Source: CAVSUZ01 sp963795415 (lineage in GTDB: Bacteria > Pseudomonadota > Alphaproteobacteria > Acetobacterales > Acetobacteraceae). Taken from it: 64,000 nt of DNA. The stretch lies in the NCBI GenBank assembly GCA_963795415.1, contig CAWCHQ010000003.1, forward strand, positions 310,001 to 374,000, written 5' to 3'. The translations under genes and the position numbers were made by a program. Under the pieces are notes generated by a model that did no database searches, had not been told where the DNA came from, and saw only the letters and a list, made by a program, of their open reading frames with translations. This document shows positions 1 to 9,173 of this stretch, in pieces (the first letter of the stretch is position 1; each line of letters starts with the position of its first letter).

Positions 1-1
1 G

Positions 2-118
2 TCCGGGGAGCAGGTCGGGCTGGTTATCGATGTCCAGACGGTCTGGATCGACGGGTACGAATTCCGCTCGATGTGTCCCGGCGCCAGCGGGCTGGCGATA
101 AAATGGGACGCGGCGTGA
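2..118 (+). CDS. 3' end of an unidentified gene cut by the window edge
   Basis: A reading frame open from the first bases ends at a TGA at 116-118 and gives about 38 residues with a believable coding composition (GEQVGLVIDVQTVWIDGY... ending KWDAA). I do not recognise the family. It ends about 60 bases before the presumed end of the neighbouring IS5 remnant, so it could be the resident gene next to the insertion or a chance frame. Low confidence because the start is outside the window. Confidence 0.3.
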   Translation, partial: SGEQVGLVIDVQTVWIDGYEFRSMCPGASGLAIKWDAA

Positions 119-177
119 TGCGGACATCCGTGCATTGTGGCGTGGCACTTTGCCGCGACAGCGCCGCTCCTAGCTAG

Positions 178-1009
178 GGAACCTCTGAACAGGTTATTTC
201 TGTCGGGTTGAAGTTGGCGAGGTCAGCCTGCGGGCCCGCGAGCGACTTGGTTCGGCCTGTGCATTGTCGGTGTCCGGGGGCGAGAATCGCTGTTTTACTG
301 GCGATCCCGGTGTCACGTCGGGTTTGTTGGACGGAGGTCGCCCCGGTGACCGTCAGGCTGGTTTGAGCAGGTTCCGGGCGAGATGCAGATTGACCAAAGC
401 GAAGTGGCTGAACAGGTTCTGCTCATTCTTGAACAGTCCCCGATAGCGCACCACGCGATAGCCAAACTGGCGTTTGAGCACTCGGAACGGATGTTCGACC
501 GCGGACCGCAGCCCAGGCAGCAGGCGATTGAGACGCTTCTGTTCGGGTGTGGTTTCGCAACCCTTGCTGCGCTTGAAAGGTACAAACCAGCGTGGACCCA
601 CGTCGTCCTCACCGCGGGGGCGGTCAGGCTCGCGGGTTTTATCGGCATAGCCCCGGTCGCCGTGCGCCGTCGCTTCCTCGCCGTGCAACAACGTCTCTGA
701 CATGCTGTAGTCGGACACCTTGCCGGTGGTGGCTTGCATTGTATGCACCAGCCCATGGGCCGTATCGACGCCGAAATGCGCCTTCATCCCGAAATGCCAC
801 TGGTTGCCTTTTTTGCTCGAGCTCATATCCGGGTCCCGCGTGCGCGTGCGGTTCTTCGTCGAGGGCGGGGCGGCGATCAGCGTCGCATCCACAATCGTGC
901 CCTCGCGCGTCAGGTTTATCCCGAGGTCCATCTGCACCAGTTGTAATTTCGACGCGCGACTGTCAGGCAGCGTTCGTCCTGTCGCCGTTAGAGGACATAG
1001 CGTCGGTTG
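178..1009 (-). mobile_element. IS5-family insertion sequence remnant
   Basis: The element carries the C-terminal part of an IS5-family transposase on the minus strand. Its downstream end is probably near 178, just after a CTAGCTAG doublet that could hold a short target duplication. The other end is missing: the transposase reading frame breaks off before its N-terminal helix-turn-helix and the following 70 bases match nothing I recognise. The ends are approximate. Confidence 0.6.
353..937 (-). pseudogene. IS5-family transposase, N-terminally truncated
   Basis: The 194-residue frame is the DDE catalytic half of an IS5-type transposase. The first catalytic Asp is in REGTIVDATLIAAP near residues 12-24, followed by KKGNQWHFGMKAHFGVD and the distinctive HGDRGYADK segment holding the second Asp. 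The Glu-containing C-terminal part reads RSAVEHPFRVLKRQFGY. Intact relatives carry about 100 further N-terminal residues, absent here, so the protein should be inactive. The listed start is just the first ATG after the break, not a real initiation site. Confidence 0.85.
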
Positions 1010-1059
1010 TTATCTGAACAACGCTAAAAGCGAACATTCGCGGAACTTGCTTGGCGTTG

Positions 1060-1326
1060 TCACGCCGCCATCCTTTCTTGGCTGAGGTTCAGCGACCGGC
1101 GCTGCCCCGCCATGGCGGCGGCGCGACCCCAGAGGAAGTCGCCCGAGAAGCCGATGTGCTCCCACGTGAGCGGGGATGTATGGGCGAGCAGTTCGGGAGG
1201 TACAGCCAGGCATGGGCGGCGCAGGTGATCGATCGCGTCGGCAACATAGGTCGAGTTCCAGTGGACGATGGCGGCAATAACGAGGTTCAGGCCCGACTTG
1301 CCTGGACTCAAGAGTTCGCCGAATAG
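1060..1326 (-). pseudogene. Tn3-family transposase C-terminal fragment
   Basis: The minus-strand frame ending at 1060 reads GLNLVIAAIVHWNSTYV, then PPELLAHTSPLTWEHIGFSGDFLW, the conserved C-terminal block of Tn3-family TnpA proteins. Only about 80-90 of roughly 1000 residues remain. The upstream limit lies close to 1326, where a new context with the LysR gene begins. No resolvase or 38-bp Tn3 terminal repeat is recognisable, so this is a scar. Confidence 0.8.
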
Positions 1327-1360
1327 TTGCGTCTTGCGCAACACGCAAGGGTCCGCCACG

Positions 1361-2284
1361 GTGCCGATCGACCTCGACCAGCTCCGCACCTTCGTGGCCG
1401 TTGCCGAAGCCGGCGGACTGAGCGCCGCCGCTGAGACCCTGAACCTGTCGGTGCCGGCGATCTCGCGGCGTCTGACGGCGCTGGAGGATGAGCTCGGAAT
1501 CCACCTGCTCGAGCGAACCACGCGGCGTGTTGCGCTGACGCAGACGGGGCGCGAGTTCTTACCCCGCGCAAGGCGGCTCCTCGACGAACTCGAGGAGAGC
1601 CTGCTCGGCATCAGGGAGACTGCAGGGCGGCGCCGCGGCGTGGTGACCCTCGCCTGCATCCCGACCGCCGCCTACTACTTCCTGCCCGAAACGCTCGCCG
1701 CCTTTGCCCGCCGCTTCCCCGAGATACGGGTCCGCATCATGGATCTTTCCGGCGACGCCGTGACCGACGCTGTTGCCAGCGGCGCCGTGGAGTTCGGCGT
1801 CGGAATGGAGGGCGTGCAGCATCCGGAAATCGAGTTCCGTCCTCTGCGGCAGGATCCGTTCGTCCTTGCCTGCCGGCACGATCACAGGCTTGCAGCGCGG
1901 CGCAATGCGGTGCGCTGGGGCGAGCTCGAGGGAGAGCGGCTGGTCGGGGTTTCGCGCCGGTCAGGCAACCGGCTGATCCTCGACCGCGCCCTGCTCCCGC
2001 GCAACATCAGCCCGGCCTGGCGATATGAGACCGAGCATCTTTCGAGCAGCCTCGGCCTGGTCGAAGCAGGGCTCGGCATCGCGGTGGTGCCACGGATGGC
2101 ATTGCCGCGCGGGGCGCACCCGGTCCTCGTCGTGCGCAGACTGGTCGACCCGTTGATCGAGCGCACCACGGGGCTCGTTCTGCGCCGCGGCTTCGCCCCT
2201 GCGCCGGCGGCGCAGGAACTGCTTGATCTTCTGGCCGAGCGTCTCTCCAAAACCGAGGCGTCTCGGGCAGGGCGCCGGCAATAG
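1361..2284 (+). CDS. LysR-family transcriptional regulator
   Basis: The 307-residue protein has the LysR winged helix-turn-helix at residues 3-60 (LDQLRTFVAVAEAGGLSAAAETLNLS, then RRLTALEDELGIHLLERTTR), a linker helix and a periplasmic-binding-protein-like effector domain from about residue 90. A GTG start at 1361 fits the family N-terminus; upstream in-frame codons run into the Tn3 scar. It sits upstream of and co-oriented with the MFS-lyase-hydratase-CoA transferase operon and probably controls it; an inverted repeat typical of LysR sites lies between them. The inducer is unknown. Confidence 0.9.
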   Translation: MPIDLDQLRTFVAVAEAGGLSAAAETLNLSVPAISRRLTALEDELGIHLLERTTRRVALTQTGREFLPRARRLLDELEESLLGIRETAGRRRGVVTLACIPTAAYYFLPETLAAFARRFPEIRVRIMDLSGDAVTDAVASGAVEFGVGMEGVQHPEIEFRPLRQDPFVLACRHDHRLAARRNAVRWGELEGERLVGVSRRSGNRLILDRALLPRNISPAWRYETEHLSSSLGLVEAGLGIAVVPRMALPRGAHPVLVVRRLVDPLIERTTGLVLRRGFAPAPAAQELLDLLAERLSKTEASRAGRRQ

Positions 2285-2317
2285 CAAACAGGCGGAGGGC
2301 GGCACCCGAAAAGCAAT

Positions 2318-2336
2318 TGTTGCTGGAACTGCAACA
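2318..2336. promoter_or_regulatory. Candidate LysR operator upstream of the MFS operon
   Basis: The perfect inverted repeat TGTTGC-N7-GCAACA fits the T-N11-A dyad bound by LysR-type regulators. It lies 125 bases before the transporter start and 34 bases after the LysR stop. GCAATT copies at 2313 and near 2355 flank it. The function is inferred. Confidence 0.45.
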
Positions 2337-2460
2337 GTCGTTGCCTTCTTTGCAATTCCCCTCGCTATCAGAAAGCCGTAGTAGTTTCGTGCAAGCTCCA
2401 AGCGGATTCTACCGCGAGAAAACCGGCGTCCAAGGCCGGAGCGAATGAGGAATGTGCAAG

Positions 2461-3828
2461 ATGGAAACGGAATTGACCGTAGACAGTGGAATTCTCTCCA
2501 ATCTCAGCGGGCGGCTCGACAGGCTGCCGATCACCGCGGCGCACCGTTGGGCGATCGCCGCCCTTGCCTTTGCCTATTTCTTCGAGCTGGCGGACCTCAA
2601 CACATTCTCCTTTGCAGCGCCCGGCCTCATCAAGGCCTGGGGTATCCCGGTCAGCGCGGTTGCGCTGATCACTTCGGCGAGCTTCGGCGGCATGTTCCTC
2701 GGCGCGGTCAGCGGCGGCCGGGTGGCCGACGTGATGGGGCGCAAGCGCGGCTTCATCGTGGCCATCATCGTCTACGCGCTGTTCTCCTTGCTGAATGCGA
2801 TCTCCTGGAATATCGCATCGCTCGCGACCTTCCGGTTCCTGACTGGGGTCGGCCTGTCCGCCATGACGGTCATCGCCAACACTTATGTCAGCGAGTTCTT
2901 CCCGGCACGTGTGCGCGGCAAGTACATGGGCCGGATCGTTACCATCGGGCTTATCGGCATCCCGGCCACCGCGTGGGTCGCACGCTTCACGGTTCCAGCC
3001 GCAACCTGGGGGTGGCGGCTGGTCTTCGTCTGGGGCGGGCTCGGGATCTTCGCGATCCTGATGGCCGTGCGGATGAAGGAAAGCCCGCGCTGGTACGCAG
3101 TGCGCAACCAGATCGCGCGGGCCTGCGCGGTGATCGACGAGCTTGAGGCGGAAGCCCGCAAGTACGGGGCGCTTGCCTCGATTCCGTCGGAAACACGCGA
3201 GGCGCGGCAGACCGAAAAAACGTTCGGCTCCCTGTTCGCGCCGCGCAATCGTGCACGCACGATCATGCTGCTGCTGGTGTGGATCTTCCAGACGCTCGGG
3301 TTCTACGGTTTCGTCGCGTGGGTTCCGACCTTGCTGGTCAAGCACGGCTTTTCCGTCGTCGAATCGCTCAGCTACACGAGCCTGATCGCGATCTGCAGTC
3401 CGGTCGGCGCTCTGATCGCCTCGGATCTGGTCGAGCGGTTCGAGCGCAAATGGTTCATCACCATCGATGCCGTGCTGATCGCGGTCTGCGGCATGGGCTT
3501 CGGCCTGTCTGCCCAGCCGGTCTTCATCGTGCTGTGCGGCGCGCTCGTGGTGGCATCAATCCAGGCGATGGCCGTCGGCCTCTATACCTACACCCCCGAG
3601 CTGTTCCCGACCGCCGCCCGATGCTCCGGCATGGGGCTCAGCTATGGCGTCGGGCGCCTGGCCAATGTCGTCGGCCCGTTCATCGTCAGCACGATCTTCA
3701 TGGCAGCCGGCTATCTTCCGGTCTTCATCTACATCGCCGGCTGCTGGCTGGCCGTGGCCTTCGTCGTCGGCGTGTTCGGACCGACCACCACCGGCAAGGC
3801 CCTTGAACTTCTGGAGGAGTGGGAGTGA
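2461..3828 (+). CDS. MFS transporter, probable organic acid:proton symporter
   Basis: The protein of about 455 residues is a 12-helix major facilitator. After an N-terminal cytoplasmic stretch, TM1 begins near residue 25 (WAIAALAFAYFFELADLNTFSFA). The MFS loop 2-3 motif is seen as GGRVADVMGRKRG and the loop 4-5 arginine segment as FFPARVRGKYMGR; a cytoplasmic loop with many charges separates the two halves. The ATG at 2461 is preferred to 2452 because AGGA lies 9 bases upstream. It resembles aromatic/dicarboxylic acid symporters. It is first in an operon with CoA-pathway enzymes, so its substrate is probably the acid they degrade. Confidence 0.85.
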   Translation: METELTVDSGILSNLSGRLDRLPITAAHRWAIAALAFAYFFELADLNTFSFAAPGLIKAWGIPVSAVALITSASFGGMFLGAVSGGRVADVMGRKRGFIVAIIVYALFSLLNAISWNIASLATFRFLTGVGLSAMTVIANTYVSEFFPARVRGKYMGRIVTIGLIGIPATAWVARFTVPAATWGWRLVFVWGGLGIFAILMAVRMKESPRWYAVRNQIARACAVIDELEAEARKYGALASIPSETREARQTEKTFGSLFAPRNRARTIMLLLVWIFQTLGFYGFVAWVPTLLVKHGFSVVESLSYTSLIAICSPVGALIASDLVERFERKWFITIDAVLIAVCGMGFGLSAQPVFIVLCGALVVASIQAMAVGLYTYTPELFPTAARCSGMGLSYGVGRLANVVGPFIVSTIFMAAGYLPVFIYIAGCWLAVAFVVGVFGPTTTGKALELLEEWE

Positions 3829-5192
3829 CGCCGATGAACGCCAGTGCATTCGACTCCGCGGTGTTCCGCGACATCTTCAGCACCGAGGCGATGCGCGGGA
3901 TCTTCTCCGACGAAAGCCGCGTGCAGTACTACCTGAATGTCGAGGCAGCGCTGGCCCGGGTGCAAGGACGCCTGGGTGTCATCCCGGCACATGCCGCGGA
4001 GGAAATCTGCCGCCATTGCGATGCCGGCGCGTACGACATGGCCCTGCTCAAGAACCAGACCGAGCGCATCGGCTATCCCGTGCTGCCAGTGGTCCAGCAG
4101 CTTGTCGGGCTGTGCCGGAACGGGCTTGGGGAGTGGTGCCATTGGGGCGCCACAACCCAGGACATCACCGATACGGCGACCATCCTGCAGATCCGCGACG
4201 CGCTGGTGCTGGTCGAGCAGGACCTGCACGCGATCGCCATCTCGCTTGCGGGCCTCGCCGCGAAATACCGCGCCACGCCGATGGCCGGGCGAAGCAACCT
4301 CCAGCAGGCCACGCCGATCACCTTCGGTTACAAATGCGCCGTTCTGTTGGCGGGTTTCCAGCGGCATCTGCAACGACTTGCCGAGTTGCGCCCGCGGGTG
4401 CTGGTCGGCGAGTTCAGCGGTGCGACCGGCACGCTCGCCTCGCTCGGCGCAGAGGGATTAAAGGTGCAGGAAGGGCTCGTGCGCGAACTCGGGCTCGGGC
4501 AGCCGGAGATCGCCTGGCACACCATGCGCGATCGCATCGCAGAGGTCGGCTGCTTCCTCGGCCTCATCACCGGCACGCTCGGCAAGATCAGCATGGATGT
4601 GAAGCTGATGATGCAGACGGAGGTGGAGGAGGTCTACGAACCCTTCGCACAGGGCCGCGGCAGCAGCAGCACCATGCCGCAGAAGCGCAACCCGATCTCG
4701 TCCAACTACATCCATGCCTGCGCCGCGATGGTGCGCCAGAACGTCGCCGCGCTGCTCGACGCGATGGTCGAGGATCACGAGCGTTCCACCGGTCCCTGGG
4801 AGATCGAGTGGATCGCGCTTCCCGAAATTTTCTGCCTCTCCGCCGGCGCGCTCGCGCAAGCGCGGTTCCTAATCGGCGGGCTACAGGTGGACCCGGCGCG
4901 GATGCGCGCCAATCTCGACCTGACCAAGGGACTGGTTGTCTCGGAAGCCGTGATGATGGGCCTCGGTCCCGCGCTCGGCCGGCAGCGCGCGCACGACCTC
5001 GTCTACGACATCTGCCGCGATGTGATCGCGGGCAAGGGCACGTTCCTCGATCTGCTCGCCGCCAATCCCGAGATCAGCGCACACATGGATCGCAAACAGC
5101 TCGCGGCGCTGCTCGATCCCGCGAACTACTGCGGTCTTTCCGGCGAGATGGTGGACCGCGTCCTGGCGTTGCAATCGCGCACGGAGGCATGA
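3825..5192 (+). CDS. Adenylosuccinate lyase/CMLE-family lyase
   Basis: This 455-residue protein belongs to the fumarase/aspartase superfamily. The signature loop SSTMPQKRNP lies near residues 279-288, and HWGATTQDITDT holds the other conserved active-site block. The subgroup is that of 3-carboxy-cis,cis-muconate cycloisomerase and adenylosuccinate lyase; in such clusters it more likely performs an elimination or addition on a dicarboxylate than a purine reaction. The start overlaps the transporter stop as GTGA with GGAGG 8 bases before; the ATG at 3834 is an alternative. No protocatechuate genes lie nearby, so a muconate role is not supported. Confidence 0.75.
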   Translation: MTPMNASAFDSAVFRDIFSTEAMRGIFSDESRVQYYLNVEAALARVQGRLGVIPAHAAEEICRHCDAGAYDMALLKNQTERIGYPVLPVVQQLVGLCRNGLGEWCHWGATTQDITDTATILQIRDALVLVEQDLHAIAISLAGLAAKYRATPMAGRSNLQQATPITFGYKCAVLLAGFQRHLQRLAELRPRVLVGEFSGATGTLASLGAEGLKVQEGLVRELGLGQPEIAWHTMRDRIAEVGCFLGLITGTLGKISMDVKLMMQTEVEEVYEPFAQGRGSSSTMPQKRNPISSNYIHACAAMVRQNVAALLDAMVEDHERSTGPWEIEWIALPEIFCLSAGALAQARFLIGGLQVDPARMRANLDLTKGLVVSEAVMMGLGPALGRQRAHDLVYDICRDVIAGKGTFLDLLAANPEISAHMDRKQLAALLDPANYCGLSGEMVDRVLALQSRTEA

Positions 5193-5194
5193 CG

Positions 5195-6064
5195 ATGGCG
5201 CTTGATGCAGACCACCTACGAACCTGGATCGGTCGGAGCGAGTTGATCGAGGACACGGTCACCAAGGCGCCGGTCGCGGCGCTGTCGGCCACGCTCGATC
5301 GGGAGGACCCGCGCCCGCACGACGGTGATCCTTTGCCGCCGCTCTGGCACTGGCTGTATTTCCTGCCGCTCGATCGGCAATCCGAGTTGGGGCCCGACGG
5401 CCACGCGAAGCGCGGCGGCTTCCTGCCGCCTGTCCCTTTGCCGCGCCGTATGTGGGCGGGCGGGCGGTTCGAATTCCACCATCCGTTGCGTGTGGGCGAG
5501 GCGATCCGGCGAACCTCGACCATCGCCGATGTGAGCCACAAGGAGGGGCGCACCGGACCGCTCATCTTCGTGCTCGTGCGCCACGATATCGCAGGCGAGG
5601 ACGGCCTTGCCCTGATCGAGGAACACGACATCGTCTATCGTGAGGCGCCGGCCCCGAACGAAGCGGCCGCGGCGCCACGCCCTGCGCCGGCGCAGGCCGC
5701 GTGGCGCCGGGACATCGTCCCAGACGACGTGCTGCTGTTCCGGTATTCCGCGCTGACTTTCAATGGCCATCGCATTCACTACGACCGGCGCTACGTGACG
5801 GAGGTCGAAGGCTATCCCGGTCTGATCGTGCATGGTCCGCTGATTGCGACGCTGCTGGTGGATCTGTTGCGGCGCAACATGCCGGCGCCGCTGACGCGAT
5901 TTTCGTTCCGCGCCATGCGCCCGCTGTTCGACGTCGCGCCGTTCACCGTGTGCGGCGAGCCCGAAGCGAGCGGCAGATCGGCGAAGGTCTGGGCGCAAGA
6001 TGCCGAGGGCTTCCTCACTATGCAGGCAGACGCGGAGTTCGGCGTAATGGATATCCGGCCGTGA
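5195..6064 (+). CDS. Mesaconyl-CoA hydratase-like double-hotdog protein
   Basis: About 289 residues form two hotdog domains: an N-terminal FAS1-like dehydratase domain and a C-terminal MaoC-like one. The hydratase-2 motif is seen near residues 186-198 as SALTFNGHRIHYD, with the catalytic Asp/His pair, followed by GYPGLIVHGPL. The family includes mesaconyl-C4-CoA hydratase of the 3-hydroxypropionate bicycle and relatives acting on itaconyl- or 3-methylmalyl-type CoA esters. The ATG at 5195 is chosen because GGAGG lies 7 bases before it; an ATG at 5189 overlaps the lyase stop. The adjoining CoA-transferase supports a C4/C5 dicarboxyl-CoA substrate, which remains an inference. Confidence 0.8.
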   Translation: MALDADHLRTWIGRSELIEDTVTKAPVAALSATLDREDPRPHDGDPLPPLWHWLYFLPLDRQSELGPDGHAKRGGFLPPVPLPRRMWAGGRFEFHHPLRVGEAIRRTSTIADVSHKEGRTGPLIFVLVRHDIAGEDGLALIEEHDIVYREAPAPNEAAAAPRPAPAQAAWRRDIVPDDVLLFRYSALTFNGHRIHYDRRYVTEVEGYPGLIVHGPLIATLLVDLLRRNMPAPLTRFSFRAMRPLFDVAPFTVCGEPEASGRSAKVWAQDAEGFLTMQADAEFGVMDIRP

Positions 6065-7251
6065 GCACGGCCGACCAGCCGCTGGACGGCATCACGGTGG
6101 TGACGCTGGAGCACGCGATTGCCGCTCCGTTCGCCACACGGCAACTCGCCGATCTTGGTGCCCGGGTGATCAAGGTGGAACGCCCTGGCGTGGGCGATTT
6201 CGCCCGCGCCTACGACGATCGGGTGCGCGGCATAGCCTCGCACTTTGTCTGGTGCAACCGCTCCAAGCAGAGCCTGACGCTCGACGTCAAGCAGCTGGAA
6301 GCGCGCGACATCCTGGCGCGTCTGCTGGAGAAGACCGACGTGCTCGTGCAGAATCTCGCTCCGGGCGCCGCTGCCCGGCTTGGCCTGTCCGACGCGGCGC
6401 TCCGGCCGCGTCATCCCCGGCTGATCGTCTGTGACATCTCCGGCTACGGCGCGGACGGTCCCTACCGGGACCGCAAGGCCTATGACCTGTTAATACAGAG
6501 CGAGGCGGGTCTCCTATCCGTCACGGGCACGCCCGAGCAGCCCTGCAAGGCGGGGCCCTCGATCGCGGATATCGCGGCGGGCATGTACGCCTACAGCGGC
6601 ATCCTGACCGCGCTGCTGATGCGCGGCCGCACCGGCCGCGGCAGCCGGGTCGAGGTCTCGATGCTGGAGTCGCTCGGCGAATGGATGAGCTTTCCCCTCT
6701 ATTATGCGTTCGAGGGTCAGCCGCCGCCGCCGCGCAGCGGCGCCGCGCACGCCACCATCTTTCCGTACGGTCCGTTTCCGGCCGGGGACGGCAAGACGGT
6801 CATGCTGGGGCTTCAAAACGAGCGCGAGTGGGAGATCTTCTGCAGATCCGTGCTCAAGCACCCTGAGCTGTCAACGGACCCGCGCTTCTCAACCAACATC
6901 CAGCGTGTCGCCAACCGCGGCGCGCTCACCGACCTTATCACACAGGCCTTCGCTTCCCTGACCGCAGCCGAAGCGATGGCACGGCTGGACAATGCCGGAA
7001 TAGCCAACGCCCGCGTCAACGACATGTCCGAACTGTGGGCGCATCCGCAACTCGCGGCGCGCAGTCGCTGGCGGACGATCGGCTCACCCGTCGGCTCGCT
7101 CCCGGCATTGCTGCCGCCTGCGGGCTCTGATGCGTTCGAGCCACGCATGGATCCGGTTCCGGCGCTCGGAGAACACACCTCGGCCATCTTGGGTGAGCTC
7201 GGTTTCTCGCAGCGTGAGATCGAGCAGTTTCAGAGCGCGGGCACAGTTTGA
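6061..7251 (+). CDS. Class III CoA-transferase (CaiB/BaiF family)
   Basis: The 396-residue protein shows the family hallmarks: the N-terminal LDGITVVTLEHAIAAPFATRQLADLGARVIKVERP segment for CoA binding, and the catalytic aspartate in YDLLIQSEAGL near residue 142. Formyl-CoA, succinyl-CoA:mesaconate and mesaconyl C1-C4 transferases share this fold. The GTG start overlaps the preceding stop as GTGA, so translation is coupled. Next to a mesaconyl-CoA hydratase-like gene it probably activates the imported acid as its CoA ester or moves CoA between carboxylates. The operon ends here. Confidence 0.85.
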   Translation: MSTADQPLDGITVVTLEHAIAAPFATRQLADLGARVIKVERPGVGDFARAYDDRVRGIASHFVWCNRSKQSLTLDVKQLEARDILARLLEKTDVLVQNLAPGAAARLGLSDAALRPRHPRLIVCDISGYGADGPYRDRKAYDLLIQSEAGLLSVTGTPEQPCKAGPSIADIAAGMYAYSGILTALLMRGRTGRGSRVEVSMLESLGEWMSFPLYYAFEGQPPPPRSGAAHATIFPYGPFPAGDGKTVMLGLQNEREWEIFCRSVLKHPELSTDPRFSTNIQRVANRGALTDLITQAFASLTAAEAMARLDNAGIANARVNDMSELWAHPQLAARSRWRTIGSPVGSLPALLPPAGSDAFEPRMDPVPALGEHTSAILGELGFSQREIEQFQSAGTV

Positions 7252-7445
7252 ACTGGCAGACGGGTGATGGGTTCTGTTAGGGCTCGGGCCAAGCCCAATT
7301 CGCGCTGGGCAGCTGTCGGGCAGCGGCCAATGGTGAGACACCCAAACCCGCTTGATTTCGCTCTGCGCTCAATCACGCGACGAAGGCGTTCAATGATGAG
7401 AAGCCGGGGGATCGGCGGTTCGGCGGTGCCGGGCTTTCCGGCTGC
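7252..7445. other. Intergenic stretch before the mobile-element nest
   Basis: No gene is recognisable. Short minus-strand frames exist but show no family features. The stretch ends at the TGTGTCAATCGG end of the IS21-type element. Confidence 0.4.
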
Positions 7446-7502
7446 TGTGTCAATCGGCTCGCAAAAAGGACCCCCTATCGGCACGCAAAAGGGACCCCTT
7501 TC
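7446..7502. repeat. IS21-type terminal repeats
   Basis: Starting with TGTGTCAATCGG, two 24-base units follow in tandem, each containing GCAAAARGGACCCC (7461-7474 and 7485-7498). Multiple terminal repeats beginning with TG are normal for IS21 ends. A related GTCAATCGGGATAGGGG motif occurs on the minus strand just after istB near 10692-10708, so the istB-side end of the element appears to have been split by the group II intron. Confidence 0.55.
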
Positions 7503-8983
7503 GTTACGGATTTGTCTGCAGCAAACAATGTTTCTTTGTTCGGCTGACGGGGGCCGTTTCTTTATCCCGGCCTGATGTCCCCGAGGCGTCGGGCACAGGC
7601 GCAGTCAAGCATGGCCGTAGGCCATCGCCGAAGGCGGCGCGCAGCGTGCTGTGTGCTGGGCATGCCCAGCGTCCTGGGGGTGAAAGTCCCTTGTGCAACC
7701 TGATGGAGGTGAAGCACGAGCGAAGCGCAAGGAACCGCGAGGGACCGTCTGAAGGAAGCGTGGAGCGAACCCGTGATCCGACGAACAGCAAGCGGATACG
7801 AGGCAGCAACGGCCGGACGAGCGGGCAGCATGCCGCGAAGTCCATATCCATTAAGGGCCGCGACTGTAAATCCGGCGGATGTGCGGGGAAGGAAGCTGGG
7901 CTTACCCCAGGAGATCTGCGCCGTGTCCGCAAGCAAAGCCGACGGACTGAGGCGGTCGCAAGGCCACCTGACCGCGGTGCAGAAGTCAGCAGAGGGCGTA
8001 GTAGGCCGCCTCGGTGTCTGAAGGCCCGAACGGTCCCCGAGAAGGGGTTGAAGGAGAGGGCAAGTAGCTCGGGCGTCTCATGACCATACCGCGACCGCCA
8101 ATCCAACTGATGCTGGACTTGCCGATGCCGGGCCGAGGTGAAGCCTCGCGTCCGTCCGCCAACTCCCGAGCGTTCTCAAAGCGCACTGGCCGGAGATCGA
8201 AGATCAACTGCTGCGAGGATGCTATCAGCCGCAACCGGTACGTCGGGTGCAAATCCCGAAGCCGGACGGCGGGATACGCAACCTCGGGCTTCCCAGCAGG
8301 CGGTGCTGCAGCGGCTGCAACCGCTGTGGGACCCGACGTTCAGCGAGCATAGCTACGGCTTCCGCCCGGGGCGCTCCGCCCATCAAGCGGTGGCACAGGC
8401 GCAAGCCTATGTCACCGAAGGCTACCAGTTCGTCGTCGACATCGATCTGGCGAAGTTCTTTGACCGGGTCAATCACGACAGGCTGATGGCTCGCATGGCC
8501 GCGCGCGTTTCCGACTGGCGGGTGCTTGGATTGGTGCGAAGCTACCTGACCGCTGGCGTGTTGGCGGACGGGCTGTTCGAAGCCAGCCAGGAGGGGACGC
8601 CGCAAGGTGGTCCGCTCTCGCCGCTGCTGTCGAACCTCGTGCTGGATGAACTGGATCGCGAGCTTGAACGTCGTGGGCACCGGTTTGTGCGCTATGCGGA
8701 TGACTGCAACGTCTATGTCCGCAGTGAGCAGGCCGGACTGCGCGTAATGGCGAGCCTCACTCGCTTCATCGAGCGACGCCTCAAGCTTCAGGTCAACGTG
8801 CAGAAGAGTGCCGTCGCCCGGCCGTGGAAACGCTCGTTTCTTGGGTTCACGGTCACGGACGAGGAGCAGCCGCGGCGCCGCATCGCCGACAAGGCGCTGG
8901 CCCGGTTCAAGGACAGGGTCCGCGAGCTGACACGGCGACATCGCGGGGTGAGCCTTCAGCGGATGATCACCGACCTGAACCCA

Positions 8984-9011
8984 CAGCAGCGCATAGGCGC
9001 TAACATAATTC
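8984..9011. repeat. Left terminal inverted repeat of the IS4-family element
   Basis: The 28-base end starts CAGCAGCGCATAGGCGCTAA and matches the reverse complement of the right end at 26 of 28 positions. It interrupts the maturase directly after the codons for DLNP. Confidence 0.85.
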
Positions 9012-9173
9012 AACCATCAGCTGATACACTCGCTTTTTGCGCCTTGGCTCGTGCCAGTGGCGGCGCAGGACCGAGACGGCCGGCTCGTAAGCAAGCGATC
9101 GAGGGCTGAGGCACAACGGCCTGCAAGGCGGTTCGCACCAACTGGCGCAGCAGTCGCCAGCAGCCGGGGCTGG

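Noticed and set aside
2368..3345. Minus-strand open frame of 325 codons
   Set aside because: It is antisense to the MFS transporter and is full of charged low-complexity sequence.
3644..5194. Long open frame joining onto the mesaconyl-CoA hydratase, suggesting a fusion
   Set aside because: The N-terminal 515 codons overlap the transporter and lyase genes in another frame and have no domain; the real start is at 5195 with its own ribosome binding site.
5701..6060. N-terminal extension of the CoA-transferase
   Set aside because: It overlaps the hydratase gene out of frame; the family N-terminus begins at the GTG at 6061.
8225..9013. Minus-strand open frame across the intron
   Set aside because: It is antisense to the reverse transcriptase and has no recognisable domain.
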